Shown in pieces: positions 1 to 8,668 of a stretch of 50,496 bases of DNA. Positions within the stretch are counted from its first letter, which is position 1. Every line of letters starts with the position of its first letter. The DNA comes from an uncultured Pseudomonadota bacterium (lineage in GTDB: Bacteria > Pseudomonadota > Gammaproteobacteria > Ga0077536): assembly GCA_913047675.1 (NCBI GenBank), contig CAJWTO010000006.1, positions 1 to 50,496 of the forward strand, given 5' to 3'. A program made the translations under genes and the position numbers. The notes beneath the pieces are model-generated. The model did not search any database. It saw nothing but the letters and a program-made list of their open reading frames with translations, and was not told the origin of the DNA.

Positions 1-53
1 CTTATAGCATTAGCCAGTTCGACGTGTGTCACTTGAGCCGATCCTTGGTTCAT
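1..53 (-). CDS. 5' end of an unidentified gene running off the left edge
   Basis: On the minus strand an ATG at 53-51 is preceded by a good ribosome binding site (AGAGGGG, six bases of spacing) and stays open for 17 codons to the window edge, beginning MNQGSAQVTHVELANAI. That is too short to name a family. It would be divergent from metF, with about 356 bp between them. The ribosome binding site is the main support, because 17 open codons can easily occur by chance. Confidence 0.45.
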   Translation of the reverse strand, partial: MNQGSAQVTHVELANAI

Positions 54-409
54 CACTTACCCCTCTCATGTAAATTAAATAAACGTTCAATTGAATGCAG
101 TTAGTAGGTTGTCACATCGATTCACTACTATTTTTAACAATTCAAATATTAAGTCTTATATGTGCCGATCTAAAAGTATTTAAGCCGTTTAATTAATTAG
201 CAACGGCATAATAGACTAATCGTAGTAAATTATATCCTCTAATTCTATACTGATATTCCGTCTGAAAAAACTTCAATTATTGAGTGGTTTTCCCGCTACG
301 AGACCATGATTCGCACGAATGGGTCAATTAAGGGATAATCGTCATCGTTATTTAATAGAATGAATGTCTAAGAGGCTTTATTCATCAGTTTATGTAATTT
401 AGGCATAAT
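54..409. other. Intergenic region upstream of metF, no gene seen
   Basis: This 356-bp AT-rich stretch separates the off-edge minus-strand gene from metF and should hold promoters for both. I see no convincing ORF, RNA gene or terminator. A short inverted repeat ATTCG-CA-CGAAT lies near 309-320 and an AT-rich GGATAAT element near 332-338, but I cannot pair either with a good -35 box. Confidence 0.4.
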
Positions 410-1234
410 ATGACCGTACCAATTAGTTTTGAATTTTTCCCTGCGCGAGGTCCCGAGTCTCAAGAAAGACTCTGGAAGACAGCTAGAGCTTTGGCGACTG
501 TTAATCCTGAATTTTTTTCAGTTACCTTTGGTGCTGGTGGCGGCACTCGAGATTTAACGTTTGATACGACCATTAATCTCAGTGAAGAAGCAGACGTTCG
601 AACTGTCCCTCACATTTCGTGTAATGCACTTACAGCAGAGGAGATAGCGGAAATGTTGAATAAATATAAATCTGTAGGTGTGTCGGAGATAGTGGCGTTG
701 AGGGGAGATAATCCATCAGGTTTAGGTGCATCTGGCGAGTTTAAATATGCGAATGAACTAGTTACATTTGTCAAAGATAGGTATGGTGACGACATTAAGA
801 TTAATGTGGCAGCTTACCCTGAAGTGCATCCTCAAGCGGTATCGTCGAGGGACGACCTTCAGCGTTTCAGACATAAGGTTGCATCTGGCGCTGATGCTGC
901 AATTACTCAGTATTTCTATAATGCAGATTCTTATTTTTACTTCGTAGATAGATGTGCAGCAGTTGGGATAGATATCCCGATTATTCCTGGAATTATGCCA
1001 ATTACGAATTATACTAATTTAGAGCGATTTTCAAAGATATGCGGCGCGGAGATTCCCAGGTGGTTAGCTAGGGAGTGTGAAGGCTTGCGAGATGACAAAG
1101 AGGCGCTGGAAGATTTAGGTGTCGAGGTAGTGTCTAAGTTATGTCGTCGGCTAATTTCAGGCGGTGCCCCCAAATTACATTTCTACTCTATGAACCAGGC
1201 CCCGGTGCTTCTGAGGATATGTTCTAATTTGTAA
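410..1234 (+). CDS. metF: Methylenetetrahydrofolate reductase (MetF)
   Basis: MetF reduces 5,10-methylene-THF to 5-methyl-THF with FAD and NAD(P)H, supplying methyl groups for methionine synthesis, in the cytoplasm. The 274-aa protein has the MetF (beta/alpha)8 hallmarks: N-terminal SFEFFPARG with the catalytic Glu, FSVTFGAGG, the ALRGDNP loop, AAYPEVHP, the ITQYFYNADSYFYFVDRC segment and the PIIPGIMPI strand. Length is normal for bacterial MetF. The start is preceded by a weak TTTAGG seven bases upstream. It stands alone on the plus strand, facing the minus-strand thioesterase, so it is probably monocistronic. In this window it could link one-carbon units from the sarcosine/dimethylglycine dehydrogenase-like protein to methionine synthesis; that link is inference. 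Confidence 0.95.
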   Translation: MTVPISFEFFPARGPESQERLWKTARALATVNPEFFSVTFGAGGGTRDLTFDTTINLSEEADVRTVPHISCNALTAEEIAEMLNKYKSVGVSEIVALRGDNPSGLGASGEFKYANELVTFVKDRYGDDIKINVAAYPEVHPQAVSSRDDLQRFRHKVASGADAAITQYFYNADSYFYFVDRCAAVGIDIPIIPGIMPITNYTNLERFSKICGAEIPRWLARECEGLRDDKEALEDLGVEVVSKLCRRLISGGAPKLHFYSMNQAPVLLRICSNL

Positions 1235-1278
1235 TATGAGTTTCAGCTAAATTTGCAAAAACTAAAAGACAAAAAAAA

Positions 1279-1764
1279 TCACCCTGATTTTTTTATCGAT
1301 AGTTTTACAGATTTGCCCAACTCTCCCTTGATTGGCGTCAATACCTGAGTCTCGCATAGAAATTTATAATGTCTAATGAATCTTGGATCGAAATCACAAG
1401 TTTTTCTTTTTTTAATATCAAAGCTTATGGATAGTGTTTCTTGCGTAGCAAGTAAGCGGTCGTCATGATACATCTCTTGGTAGACATGCGCTCGTTTTGA
1501 GTCAAAATCGACAATACGAGTTTCAACTCTCAGTTCATCTCCAAGCATTGCTTCTGAGTGATAGCAAATGTGTGCTTCAAGTGAAACGGTAGAACGTTGT
1601 TCGGTTCTTATGTAGTTAATATCCATACCGATTAAGTCCTTGTATTTGTCGAATCCTTTTTCAAACACAATTAAATAATAGGCAACATTCATGTGTTCGT
1701 TCGAATCAATCCATTTTTTTAAAACTTGGGCCTTAGTGGTGATAATCCCGCTCGCAGGTAGCAT
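1279..1764 (-). CDS. Hotdog-fold acyl-CoA thioesterase family protein
   Basis: A 161-aa protein of the 4-hydroxybenzoyl-CoA thioesterase-like hotdog superfamily, predicted to hydrolyse an acyl-CoA thioester in the cytoplasm. Support: the N-terminal D-S-N-E-H-M-N-V-A-Y-Y segment matches the family's acidic/HMN active-site helix, followed by the TVSLEAHICYHSEAMLGDELRVETRIVDF strands typical of the fold. Basic lysine-rich patches occur near 117-120. The ATG at 1764 has GGA about seven bases upstream. It converges with metF with 44 bp between and no clear terminator. The substrate cannot be read from sequence; the close form in carnitine catabolism (fused to L-carnitine dehydrogenase in some bacteria) is one candidate. 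Confidence 0.75.
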   Translation of the reverse strand: MLPASGIITTKAQVLKKWIDSNEHMNVAYYLIVFEKGFDKYKDLIGMDINYIRTEQRSTVSLEAHICYHSEAMLGDELRVETRIVDFDSKRAHVYQEMYHDDRLLATQETLSISFDIKKRKTCDFDPRFIRHYKFLCETQVLTPIKGELGKSVKLSIKKSG

Positions 1765-1824
1765 GATATTTTCCTATTGTTTCTAGTTTTCACAATAATA
1801 CGTTGGCTTAATTTAACGTTGATC

Positions 1825-1861
1825 TTGACAGGCTCTGCATGAACCCCGATGATCTCGGGGT
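1825..1861 (+). promoter_or_regulatory. Candidate sigma70 promoter for tRNA-Met
   Basis: TTGACA (1825-1830), a 17-bp spacer and GATGAT (1848-1853), followed by a GC-rich discriminator CTCGGGG, as is common for stringently controlled stable-RNA promoters. Transcription would start near 1860, giving a leader of about 65 nt before the tRNA. The same stretch forms a 7-bp inverted repeat (ACCCCGA / TCGGGGT, 1843-1861), which could instead be a hairpin from an upstream unit. Confidence 0.45.
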
Positions 1862-1925
1862 AATTTCCCCTTGCTGTTTAGAAAAAATTATCCGACAAAA
1901 ATCGGGGAAACATTTCTCAGAATTC

Positions 1926-2002
1926 GGCTATGTAGCTCAGCTGGTTAGAGCGCGGCATTCATAATGCTGAGGTCGGTGGTTCAAGTCCACCCATAGCCAC
2001 CA
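1926..2002 (+). tRNA. tRNA-Met (CAT), elongator
   Basis: A full cloverleaf can be drawn. Acceptor GGCTATG pairs with CATAGCC, the D-arm is GCTC...GAGC, the anticodon stem is CGGCA/TGCTG with loop TTCATAA (anticodon CAT), and the T-arm is GGTGGTTCAAGTCCACC, followed by an encoded CCA. The fully paired first base pair (G1-C72) and the overall similarity to bacterial elongator Met tRNAs argue against the initiator. A tRNA-Ile2 with a lysidine-modified CAT anticodon is the other CAT isoacceptor, but the body resembles elongator Met. Confidence 0.95.
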
Positions 2003-2248
2003 AATTATTTACTCATAAATAGCGAAGATCTTCCATTATTATCTCGACATCAGGTACTCTGACCGAAAACGAGGATCCTGTAGCTTTTATACAGCGCTAT
2101 CAAGTATGTTAATAGAGTACAGTGGCATCTAGCGATGACGTGCGAATATTAATTTCACTTCAGACGTTGTAGTGACCTAATATACTATTAAATGATATAC
2201 TCATCATTAATTAAAAAAACCTGTAAAAAGTTATCATAGGAGAGGCAA

Positions 2249-3856
2249 ATGTCGGATAGGGAGATCATTGACGCAGTCATTATAGGTGCGGGAATATCTG
2301 GCATGTACCAGCTTCATAAGTTACGTGATGAACTGGGTTTGGATGTGAAGGTATTTGAAGCGGGCAGTGGAGTAGGTGGGACTTGGTATTGGAATCGTTA
2401 CCCAGGGGCTCGTTTTGATTCCGAAAGTTATAGCTACGGTTACTCGTTTTCGGATGAGTTATTGGAAGAGTGGAATTGGAATGAGCATTTTTCACCCCAA
2501 CCTGACAACTTGAAATATTTAGAATTTGTTGCAGACAAGTTTAATCTGCGTCCTAATATTGAATTCAATACTCGAGTGCTTGCGGCTCACTATGATAATG
2601 ACCGTAATTTGTGGCGGATTACAACAGACGGCGGTCAATCCACTAGTTGTAAATTCCTTATCTCCGCAGTTGGTGTTTTATCTACACCCTTCGTGCCTGA
2701 AATTCCTGGTCTGGAGAATTTTAAAAAGCCCTCCTGGCATACAGCTGAGTGGCCAAGAGAAAATGTTTCTTTAGAAGGTAAACGAGTCGGAGTCATAGGG
2801 ACAGGCGCTACCGCAGTGCAAATGATTACTGAGATCGCGAAAAATGTTGGGCAATTAACTGTTTTTCAAAGGACGGCTAATTTCTGTAAGCCTATAGGTA
2901 ACAGACCGATAACAGAAGAAGAGCAGGTTCAGATAAAGAAAGATTATCCGAAGATCTTCCAACGCTGCAGGGAAACCTTTGGTTCCTTCCTAGCTGACTT
3001 TGAAAAAAAATCGGCTTTTGATGTGACTCCTGAAGAAAGAGAGGCTCGATATGAAGAATTGTGGAACGAGCCTGGTTTTGGCTTCTGGTTAGGTACTTAT
3101 GAAGATATTCTTACAGATCCTAAAGCAAATGAGACTCAAGCGGAATTTGTTAGAAACAAGATCAGGTCTCGAGTCAACGATCCAAAAGTGGCTGAGATGT
3201 TGTGTCCGAAAGGCCACCCATTTGGTACCAAGCGCGTGCCGTTAGAAAATGGCTATTATGAAGTCTACAATCAAGCAAACGTAGAGCTTGTCGATATTAA
3301 AAATACTCCGATAGAAATAGTTACAGAGGGTGGCCTCAGGACCACCGAGCAAGAGTTTGAGTTTGATATATTAATATTAGCTACGGGATTTGATACTGTC
3401 ACCGGGAGTTTGGATCGAATTGATATTCGCGGTCGCGATGGATTAGTGCTTAAGGATAAGTGGTCAGATGGACCTAAAACTTATTTAGGGATGGGTTCCG
3501 TCGGGTTCCCGAATTTATTTACTGTCGTAGGCCCGCACAATGGCGCTACGTTTTGTAATATTCCTCGATGTATTGAGCAGAATGTCGAGTGGGTGAGTGA
3601 TTGTATAAAATACCTGACTGAAAATGACATAAGTCGTATTGAGGTCAACCAAGATGCTGAAGACGAATGGACGGAGCATGTGCAAGAGGTAGTTAAAGGG
3701 ACTCTTTTCCCTGAGGCGGATTCGTGGTTTATGGGGGCAAATATCCCTGGGAAAAAGAGACAGATGTATCTTTATGCTGGGGGCTCTCCACTATATCGAG
3801 AAACATGTGATAGTGTGGCTTCTAACAACTACGAGGGATACACTCTAGAGAAGTAG
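2249..3856 (+). CDS. Baeyer-Villiger-type flavin monooxygenase
   Basis: A 535-aa class B flavoprotein monooxygenase predicted to insert one O atom into a ketone, using FAD and NADPH. An N-terminal Rossmann motif GAGISG (13-18) binds FAD, GGTWYWNRYPGARFD (43-57) matches the BVMO active-site signature, and a second Rossmann motif GVIGTGATA (181-189) binds NADPH. The fingerprint at 158-169 is FKKPSWHTAEWP: Phe, His and Trp are kept but the canonical Gly at position 3 is Lys. The C-terminal DILILATGFD is typical. The start has a strong AGGAGAGG site. The P450 follows 43 bp downstream, so the two probably form an oxidative operon for a cyclic, terpenoid or steroid-like substrate; the substrate is inferred only from the pairing. 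Confidence 0.9.
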   Translation: MSDREIIDAVIIGAGISGMYQLHKLRDELGLDVKVFEAGSGVGGTWYWNRYPGARFDSESYSYGYSFSDELLEEWNWNEHFSPQPDNLKYLEFVADKFNLRPNIEFNTRVLAAHYDNDRNLWRITTDGGQSTSCKFLISAVGVLSTPFVPEIPGLENFKKPSWHTAEWPRENVSLEGKRVGVIGTGATAVQMITEIAKNVGQLTVFQRTANFCKPIGNRPITEEEQVQIKKDYPKIFQRCRETFGSFLADFEKKSAFDVTPEEREARYEELWNEPGFGFWLGTYEDILTDPKANETQAEFVRNKIRSRVNDPKVAEMLCPKGHPFGTKRVPLENGYYEVYNQANVELVDIKNTPIEIVTEGGLRTTEQEFEFDILILATGFDTVTGSLDRIDIRGRDGLVLKDKWSDGPKTYLGMGSVGFPNLFTVVGPHNGATFCNIPRCIEQNVEWVSDCIKYLTENDISRIEVNQDAEDEWTEHVQEVVKGTLFPEADSWFMGANIPGKKRQMYLYAGGSPLYRETCDSVASNNYEGYTLEK

Positions 3857-3899
3857 GTGATCGTAAAATTAGGTTGTTGAGTTAATATCAGGAAGGGAA

Positions 3900-5105
3900 A
3901 TGGAGTCTATTGATCTTTCAGACGATCTGTCTTTTCGAAAAGGCTTTCCTCATGACTACTTCAGTTGGCTAAGGAAAAACAATCCAATCTATTGGCACGA
4001 GCCTACGCATGTTACACCTGACAAGGAAGGCTTCTGGGTAGTCTGTTGCTACGAAGATGTTAACTATGTGCTCCGTAATCCGACAATTTTTTCGTCTGAT
4101 AAAGCGGGAGAACGAGTCGGTGGTGGAACTGGTATTAAGGACGAAAAAACTGCTGGGAAAATATTAAATCAAAGTGATGGAGCGCAACATCGTAGGTTGC
4201 GAGCGCTTGTTCAGAAAGGGTTTACGCTAAAGGCAGTGCAAGAACTAGAAGATGTACTTAGGAACAAGGCGCGAACTATTTTTCGTAAGCTTAAAGTAGG
4301 CGATAAACTAGATTTCGCAGTAAGTATTTCTCCCGAGATTCCGACGCAAGCTATTTGTACCGTGTTGGGTGTCCCAGAAAAAGATAGGAAAGATCTATGT
4401 GAATGGATTGACTTGGGCATAGAAGCCGCCTCGACCTCTGTCATTGCATCTGAATATCTTGCGAAAATCCGTAACTACTCCAAGTCTCTGATTGAAACTA
4501 AGAGAGATCGGCCCACACTAGATATTTTCTCAAGAATCGTGCATGCAGAATTTGAGGAGGATGGCTCTATACTAACTGATTATGAGCTGGGCTCATTTTT
4601 TTCTCTACTGTTTCCTGCGGGTGCCGAAACAACGACTCGTTCAATAAGTGGTGCGATACAGGCTTTCATAGAGAATCCACGCGAGCTAGATAAGCTTAGA
4701 GCAGATAAAACGCTCGTAAAAAGTGCTATTGAAGAAGTGGTCAGATGGACAACGCCTTCCGTTTACAAACGGAGAACTGCTAAGTCGGAGACAGTGATAC
4801 AAGACTGTAGAATCGCAATCGGAGACAAGGTTACTGTTTGGGAAATGTCCGCCAACCGAGATGAACAAGTATTTGATGATCCGTTTTTGTTTAATATTGA
4901 GCGGGATCCGAACAAACATCTTGGATTCGGTGCTGGTGCGCATTTCTGTCTAGGTGCTTCGTTGGCCCGCTTGGAACTAAAGATCGTCTTAGAAGAGTTC
5001 CTGGCGTCAGATGTTTTGTTGAGTATTGACGGTCCTATAGAATGGACGCCGAATAATAGATTGGTTGGGATAAAGCGCCTTCCCGTGAAAGTTGTCAGCC
5101 GATGA
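3900..5105 (+). CDS. Cytochrome P450
   Basis: A soluble bacterial P450 of 401 aa, normal class I length, expected to hydroxylate an unactivated carbon with electrons from a ferredoxin and reductase not encoded next to it. The I-helix oxygen-binding motif is FPAGAETTTRS, the K-helix ExxR is EEVVRWTTP, and the haem loop is GFGAGAHFCLG with the thiolate Cys at 350. The region WEMSANRDEQVFDDP is typical of CYP125/142/124-like and related acyl or sterol hydroxylases, though the subfamily is uncertain. An AGGAAGGGA site precedes the ATG. It lies 43 bp after the BVMO gene and probably shares its transcript. Confidence 0.93.
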   Translation: MESIDLSDDLSFRKGFPHDYFSWLRKNNPIYWHEPTHVTPDKEGFWVVCCYEDVNYVLRNPTIFSSDKAGERVGGGTGIKDEKTAGKILNQSDGAQHRRLRALVQKGFTLKAVQELEDVLRNKARTIFRKLKVGDKLDFAVSISPEIPTQAICTVLGVPEKDRKDLCEWIDLGIEAASTSVIASEYLAKIRNYSKSLIETKRDRPTLDIFSRIVHAEFEEDGSILTDYELGSFFSLLFPAGAETTTRSISGAIQAFIENPRELDKLRADKTLVKSAIEEVVRWTTPSVYKRRTAKSETVIQDCRIAIGDKVTVWEMSANRDEQVFDDPFLFNIERDPNKHLGFGAGAHFCLGASLARLELKIVLEEFLASDVLLSIDGPIEWTPNNRLVGIKRLPVKVVSR

Positions 5106-5113
5106 GCATAAAT

Positions 5114-5575
5114 TTATAGCGGTCCGTAAAAGATATACGCGACGATGAGGGATAGAAGAACGATTGCAGTTAGAGGAATACGCAACGCATTGTACCAATG
5201 AGGGAAATATCCATTTTTAGTCGCAATTGCGTCTACTATGAGTTGCGAAAGAAAACCTACCGATAAAAGTATAGTAGCTACCGTAAGGTTTTTAATAAGA
5301 ATAGTCCCCCAGGCTACTAGGGCGGGAGTCACGCTAATACTCAGATTGGTTTTCAGGCTGGCTGTAAACTCATTTTGGGATAGGTTGTTCATGGCAGCGC
5401 CCCAGTATATTCCGCCTAAAAATGAGAGTATAACTGCCGCGTATAGCATTAATGCTTCTATAAAAAAGCGTTCCTCAAAAAGAATACTAAGAACTGCAAG
5501 AGCCACAAATGGAGACGCACCACCATATCCCAATAGGATTACAATTTGGGGTATCGCGTCTTTTTTATCAGCCAT
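5114..5575 (-). CDS. DUF3429-family integral membrane protein
   Basis: A 153-aa hydrophobic protein with about five predicted membrane segments and the GASPFVALAVL and AAVILSFLGGIYWGAAM stretches that I associate with the DUF3429 family. No biochemical role is known to me. The N-terminal MADKKD is charged and likely cytoplasmic. It begins six bases after the LLM gene's stop codon and converges with the P450 with an 8-bp gap, so it is the last gene of the 8478-to-5114 minus-strand unit. Confidence 0.75.
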   Translation of the reverse strand: MADKKDAIPQIVILLGYGGASPFVALAVLSILFEERFFIEALMLYAAVILSFLGGIYWGAAMNNLSQNEFTASLKTNLSISVTPALVAWGTILIKNLTVATILLSVGFLSQLIVDAIATKNGYFPHWYNALRIPLTAIVLLSLIVAYIFYGPL

Positions 5576-5581
5576 GCTTTA

Positions 5582-6382
5582 TTATCGGAGCCTATCAATT
5601 AGTTTAGATATGTCATCTAGTTTATGGAGTACTTGCTCCTTCCTATCTTCTGAGACGAAATATACAAAATTTTGATAACCATCGTTGATAGCTTTTTTGC
5701 TCTCTGTTAGGGAGGTCGGAGCATCCATTAGCGACAGAGTGATTTCATTCATATTTCTTCCTTGTTTCTCGCATGCCTGTTTTAGATCTAAGGATGGGAA
5801 ACCTTTATACACATCTCCTCTTGCTAACCAACCATCCGCATACTCTGCTACTCTTTCGGGAACCTTGTTGGAGTTAGAACCTATCCAAATGAGAGGATCA
5901 ATTTTAGGCTTGTCAGGATAGTTGAGTTCATTTTTTTTCTGCCAAATATCTCTCATCTTCAGCACCCGTTGTCTTACAATTTCCCACCGCCTACTAAAAT
6001 TAGACCCGTGATTTTCCATAGCCTCGCGAACAAAACCGCCTGCCACACCTAGTATTAGTCTGTTATTACTAATAGCTTGAAGCGATTCGACCGTTCGAGC
6101 GGTATTTTCCGGATCTCTTTGGGTCAGTAAACAAACGCTAGTACCTAATTTTATTTTACTAGTTACGGCGGCGCAGGCAGCTAAAGTTATAAAAGGGTCG
6201 TAAAACTTGGATAGGCGTTTTATGTCATCAAATTTTTTTATCGTTTTATCTCGATTGATTGGGACATGACTATTCTCTGGCAGAAAAATACAATGAAAAC
6301 CTCTATTCTCAGCTTCCTTAGCAATGAGATGCGGAGGAAAACTCATCGTATGCTTCGTCAAACAAATGGAGAAATTTGTCAT
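5582..6382 (-). CDS. LLM-class flavin/F420-dependent oxidoreductase (paralog 1)
   Basis: A 266-aa (beta/alpha)8 protein of the bacterial luciferase-like superfamily, related to the F420-dependent group by the N-terminal AKEAENRGFHCIFLPENSHVP segment, the middle LGTSVCLLTQRDPENTARTVESLQAIS block and LILGVAGGF (the usual GxGxG-type loop). Such enzymes transfer hydride or oxygenate substrates with FMNH2 or F420H2. The C-terminal WIGSNSNKVPERVAEYADGW strand-loop is typical. It is slightly short for the family (about 280 aa). It lies 21 bp after the alcohol dehydrogenase and 6 bp before the DUF3429 gene. The cofactor cannot be decided from sequence. Confidence 0.8.
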   Translation of the reverse strand: MTNFSICLTKHTMSFPPHLIAKEAENRGFHCIFLPENSHVPINRDKTIKKFDDIKRLSKFYDPFITLAACAAVTSKIKLGTSVCLLTQRDPENTARTVESLQAISNNRLILGVAGGFVREAMENHGSNFSRRWEIVRQRVLKMRDIWQKKNELNYPDKPKIDPLIWIGSNSNKVPERVAEYADGWLARGDVYKGFPSLDLKQACEKQGRNMNEITLSLMDAPTSLTESKKAINDGYQNFVYFVSEDRKEQVLHKLDDISKLIDRLR

Positions 6383-6403
6383 ATATTCTTGCCGACCAAT
6401 TAA

Positions 6404-7531
6404 TTAGTCAAAGGTGATAAGTTGCCTTACTGTTTCACCACTCGCGAGTTTGTCAAATCCCTCATTGACCTGATCAAGTGATAGTTTTTCACTCATTAAA
6501 GAATCAATAGGTAGCGAACCGGCTTCAAATAGTTCGATGTAGCGCGGTATGTCGCGTTTCGGTACGCAGCTTCCTAGATAACTTCCTTTTATAGTTTTTT
6601 CTTCCGCCACTAGACTTAGATGTGATATCGAGAACTGACTGTTTGGATGAGAGAGACCGCTGGAGCATGTCATACCGCCCCGTTTAGTTAGTGAATACGC
6701 TAATTGTAAAGCGTGCTCGGAACCGACACATTCGAATGCGTAATCGCCACCACCATTTGTGACACTTTTTACTTTGTCTATGATTTCAGGATCATCTGCT
6801 TTAAAGACTAAGTCGCAACCTAGCCCACTAGCTAGCTCGAGCTTACTATCCAATAGATCTACTCCGATTGTTTTTGCAGCGCCGGCCGCTTTTGCACCTA
6901 AAAGAGCAGCTAACCCTGTGCCTCCTAGCCCTACGATCACCGCAACTGAGCCCATTTTCATTTCGGCTGTATTTACAACTGCACCTACTCCGGTGATTAC
7001 AGCGCACCCAAAAAGTGCTGCCTGATCTAGTGGGAGATTTTTACTGACCTTGACCAGAGAACATTGCGAAACGACAGCGTATTCGGCAAAACAAGAGACG
7101 CCCACATGATGCGTGACTGGCTTTCCATTTAATGAGATGCGTTGACCTCCACCAAGCAGCGTACCCGCAACATTTGCTTTTGCACCAGGTTCGCATAGCG
7201 CCGGTCTTCCTTCTCCGCATGGAATACAATCCCCGCAACTAGGCACAAAAACAAATACGACATGGTCCTCTACATCTAAATTAGTCACGCCAGGACCAAC
7301 AGATGTCACAACACCCGCGGCTTCGTGGCCAATCACCATAGGCACTGGGCGCGGTCTAGAACCATTTAGCACTGATAAATCTGAGTGACAGAGACCCGCC
7401 GCTGCCACTTTCACTAGTACCTCTCCATCGCCTGGAGCATCTAGCTCTATTTCTTCGATCTTAATTGGTTTCGAGTCTCCATAGGGGGCTGGTGCTCCTA
7501 TAGTATGTAAGACCGCCGCACGACATTTCAT
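6404..7531 (-). CDS. Zinc-dependent alcohol dehydrogenase (MDR family)
   Basis: A 375-aa medium-chain dehydrogenase that oxidises an alcohol with NAD, or reduces the aldehyde. Catalytic zinc ligands sit in AAGLCHSDL and GHEAAG, and the structural-zinc Cys set in CGDCIPCGEGRPALC. The Rossmann motif is VIVGLGGTGLAALLGAKAAGA, followed by GVDLLDSKLELA with an acidic residue that favours NAD(H). Length and domain order match class III / AdhC-like enzymes, including mycothiol- or NDMA-dependent relatives. It sits between the aldolase and LLM genes in a minus-strand unit. Specificity is unknown. Confidence 0.9.
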   Translation of the reverse strand: MKCRAAVLHTIGAPAPYGDSKPIKIEEIELDAPGDGEVLVKVAAAGLCHSDLSVLNGSRPRPVPMVIGHEAAGVVTSVGPGVTNLDVEDHVVFVFVPSCGDCIPCGEGRPALCEPGAKANVAGTLLGGGQRISLNGKPVTHHVGVSCFAEYAVVSQCSLVKVSKNLPLDQAALFGCAVITGVGAVVNTAEMKMGSVAVIVGLGGTGLAALLGAKAAGAAKTIGVDLLDSKLELASGLGCDLVFKADDPEIIDKVKSVTNGGGDYAFECVGSEHALQLAYSLTKRGGMTCSSGLSHPNSQFSISHLSLVAEEKTIKGSYLGSCVPKRDIPRYIELFEAGSLPIDSLMSEKLSLDQVNEGFDKLASGETVRQLITFD

Positions 7532-7584
7532 TTATAATTCTCCATTTTTAAGGCAGTTTCAAACATTGATAGGATTGCCGCAGA

Positions 7585-8478
7585 TCAAGTAATAGACGCG
7601 GAATAAATATTTTCGACCGATGCTTGTAACAATGTATTAAATTCGTCGTCGGAGTGATTTACTGTGAGCCCTTCCGTCAGCGCTCTATTGAAGCTTGCAA
7701 TTACGCCATTATTTCGACTGAGTCGTCCGTTAGCCTCTTCGCGAGGATATCCACCAGATAGAGCAACTACTCGTAACACCCTTGGATGACTGGTAAAGTC
7801 TTGGTAGAAATTATCTGTCTCCGGAAGGGTAAGTTTGAGCATGACCTTCTCATTTTCATTTAGTTTATCCAATTCAATTTGAATTTCCTTTTTAAGAATC
7901 GCCTCTATCGCAAGTTTCTCTTGGCTGTGGATGTCGATTTCTGGCTCGACAATCGGTACAAGCCCTGCGGCACTAATTTTTTTAGCTAGCTCGAATTGTT
8001 GTTTTACTACGCCAACAATAGCGGTTTGATTTGGCTTTTTAATTACGGAGCGCATTTTTGTTCCGAAGATCCCTTTTGATTTTGCTTTGAGTAATAAGCT
8101 ATCTAGATCTGGTATTGACTTCATCTGTTGGCAGCCATTTTCTACATCAGCAAGACCCTTATCTACTTTAAGGATTGGCACCACATTCTTTTTACTCCAG
8201 AGATATTCCGCGGTAGATATACCGTCAATATTTTTATCCATAGTATTTTCAAATAGGATAGCAGCTAAAATATGTTCTCCAGAAAAAGCAGGACTTTTCA
8301 TAATTCTAGTTCTCATCTTGTGGACAACCGTAAACATTTCTTCTTCAGTGGACCATGCGTCGTTCCCCACACCATAGATCTCCAATGTTTTTGGTGTACT
8401 TCCACCACTTTGATCAAGTGCTGCAATAAATCCGTTTTCGTTACTTAGTTTTTCTAGTTGTTGGTCAAAATTAGTCAC
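7585..8478 (-). CDS. Class I fructose-bisphosphate aldolase
   Basis: A 297-aa class I (Schiff-base) aldolase that splits fructose 1,6-bisphosphate into DHAP and glyceraldehyde 3-phosphate. The N-terminal GFIAALDQSGGSTPKTLE, AAILFENTMD, VPILKVDKGL and PIVEPEIDIHS blocks match this short bacterial class I family. The Lys in VMLKLTLPE is the expected Schiff-base residue. RVVALSGGYPREEAN is the phosphate-binding segment. The alcohol dehydrogenase lies 53 bp downstream on the same strand. The 190-bp upstream gap holds a 12-bp palindrome, TTTTGATCAAAA (8589-8600), of unknown role. Confidence 0.92.
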   Translation of the reverse strand: MTNFDQQLEKLSNENGFIAALDQSGGSTPKTLEIYGVGNDAWSTEEEMFTVVHKMRTRIMKSPAFSGEHILAAILFENTMDKNIDGISTAEYLWSKKNVVPILKVDKGLADVENGCQQMKSIPDLDSLLLKAKSKGIFGTKMRSVIKKPNQTAIVGVVKQQFELAKKISAAGLVPIVEPEIDIHSQEKLAIEAILKKEIQIELDKLNENEKVMLKLTLPETDNFYQDFTSHPRVLRVVALSGGYPREEANGRLSRNNGVIASFNRALTEGLTVNHSDDEFNTLLQASVENIYSASIT

Positions 8479-8668
8479 TATGGCTCTCTTTGTAAGTTAT
8501 GATATTGAAAATATTCTAACGCAAATCCGAATAAAAATGTGCCAAGAATGTATATATCCTTGGGTTGACGCTGCCTTCATTGCTACTGTTTTGATCAAAA
8601 TTGTCTTTAAGGCGTTAGAATAAGAAACATATTTTGTAGCCGTCTCCCTTAGGATGAGATATGAGACT

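Noticed and set aside
2078-2094. CTGTA/TACAG hairpin after the tRNA
   Set aside because: Five-pair stem without a T-run; not a convincing terminator.
8589-8600. Palindrome TTTTGATCAAAA between DMGDH-like and aldolase genes
   Set aside because: Perfect but AT-rich, single copy and not aligned with a promoter I can recognise.
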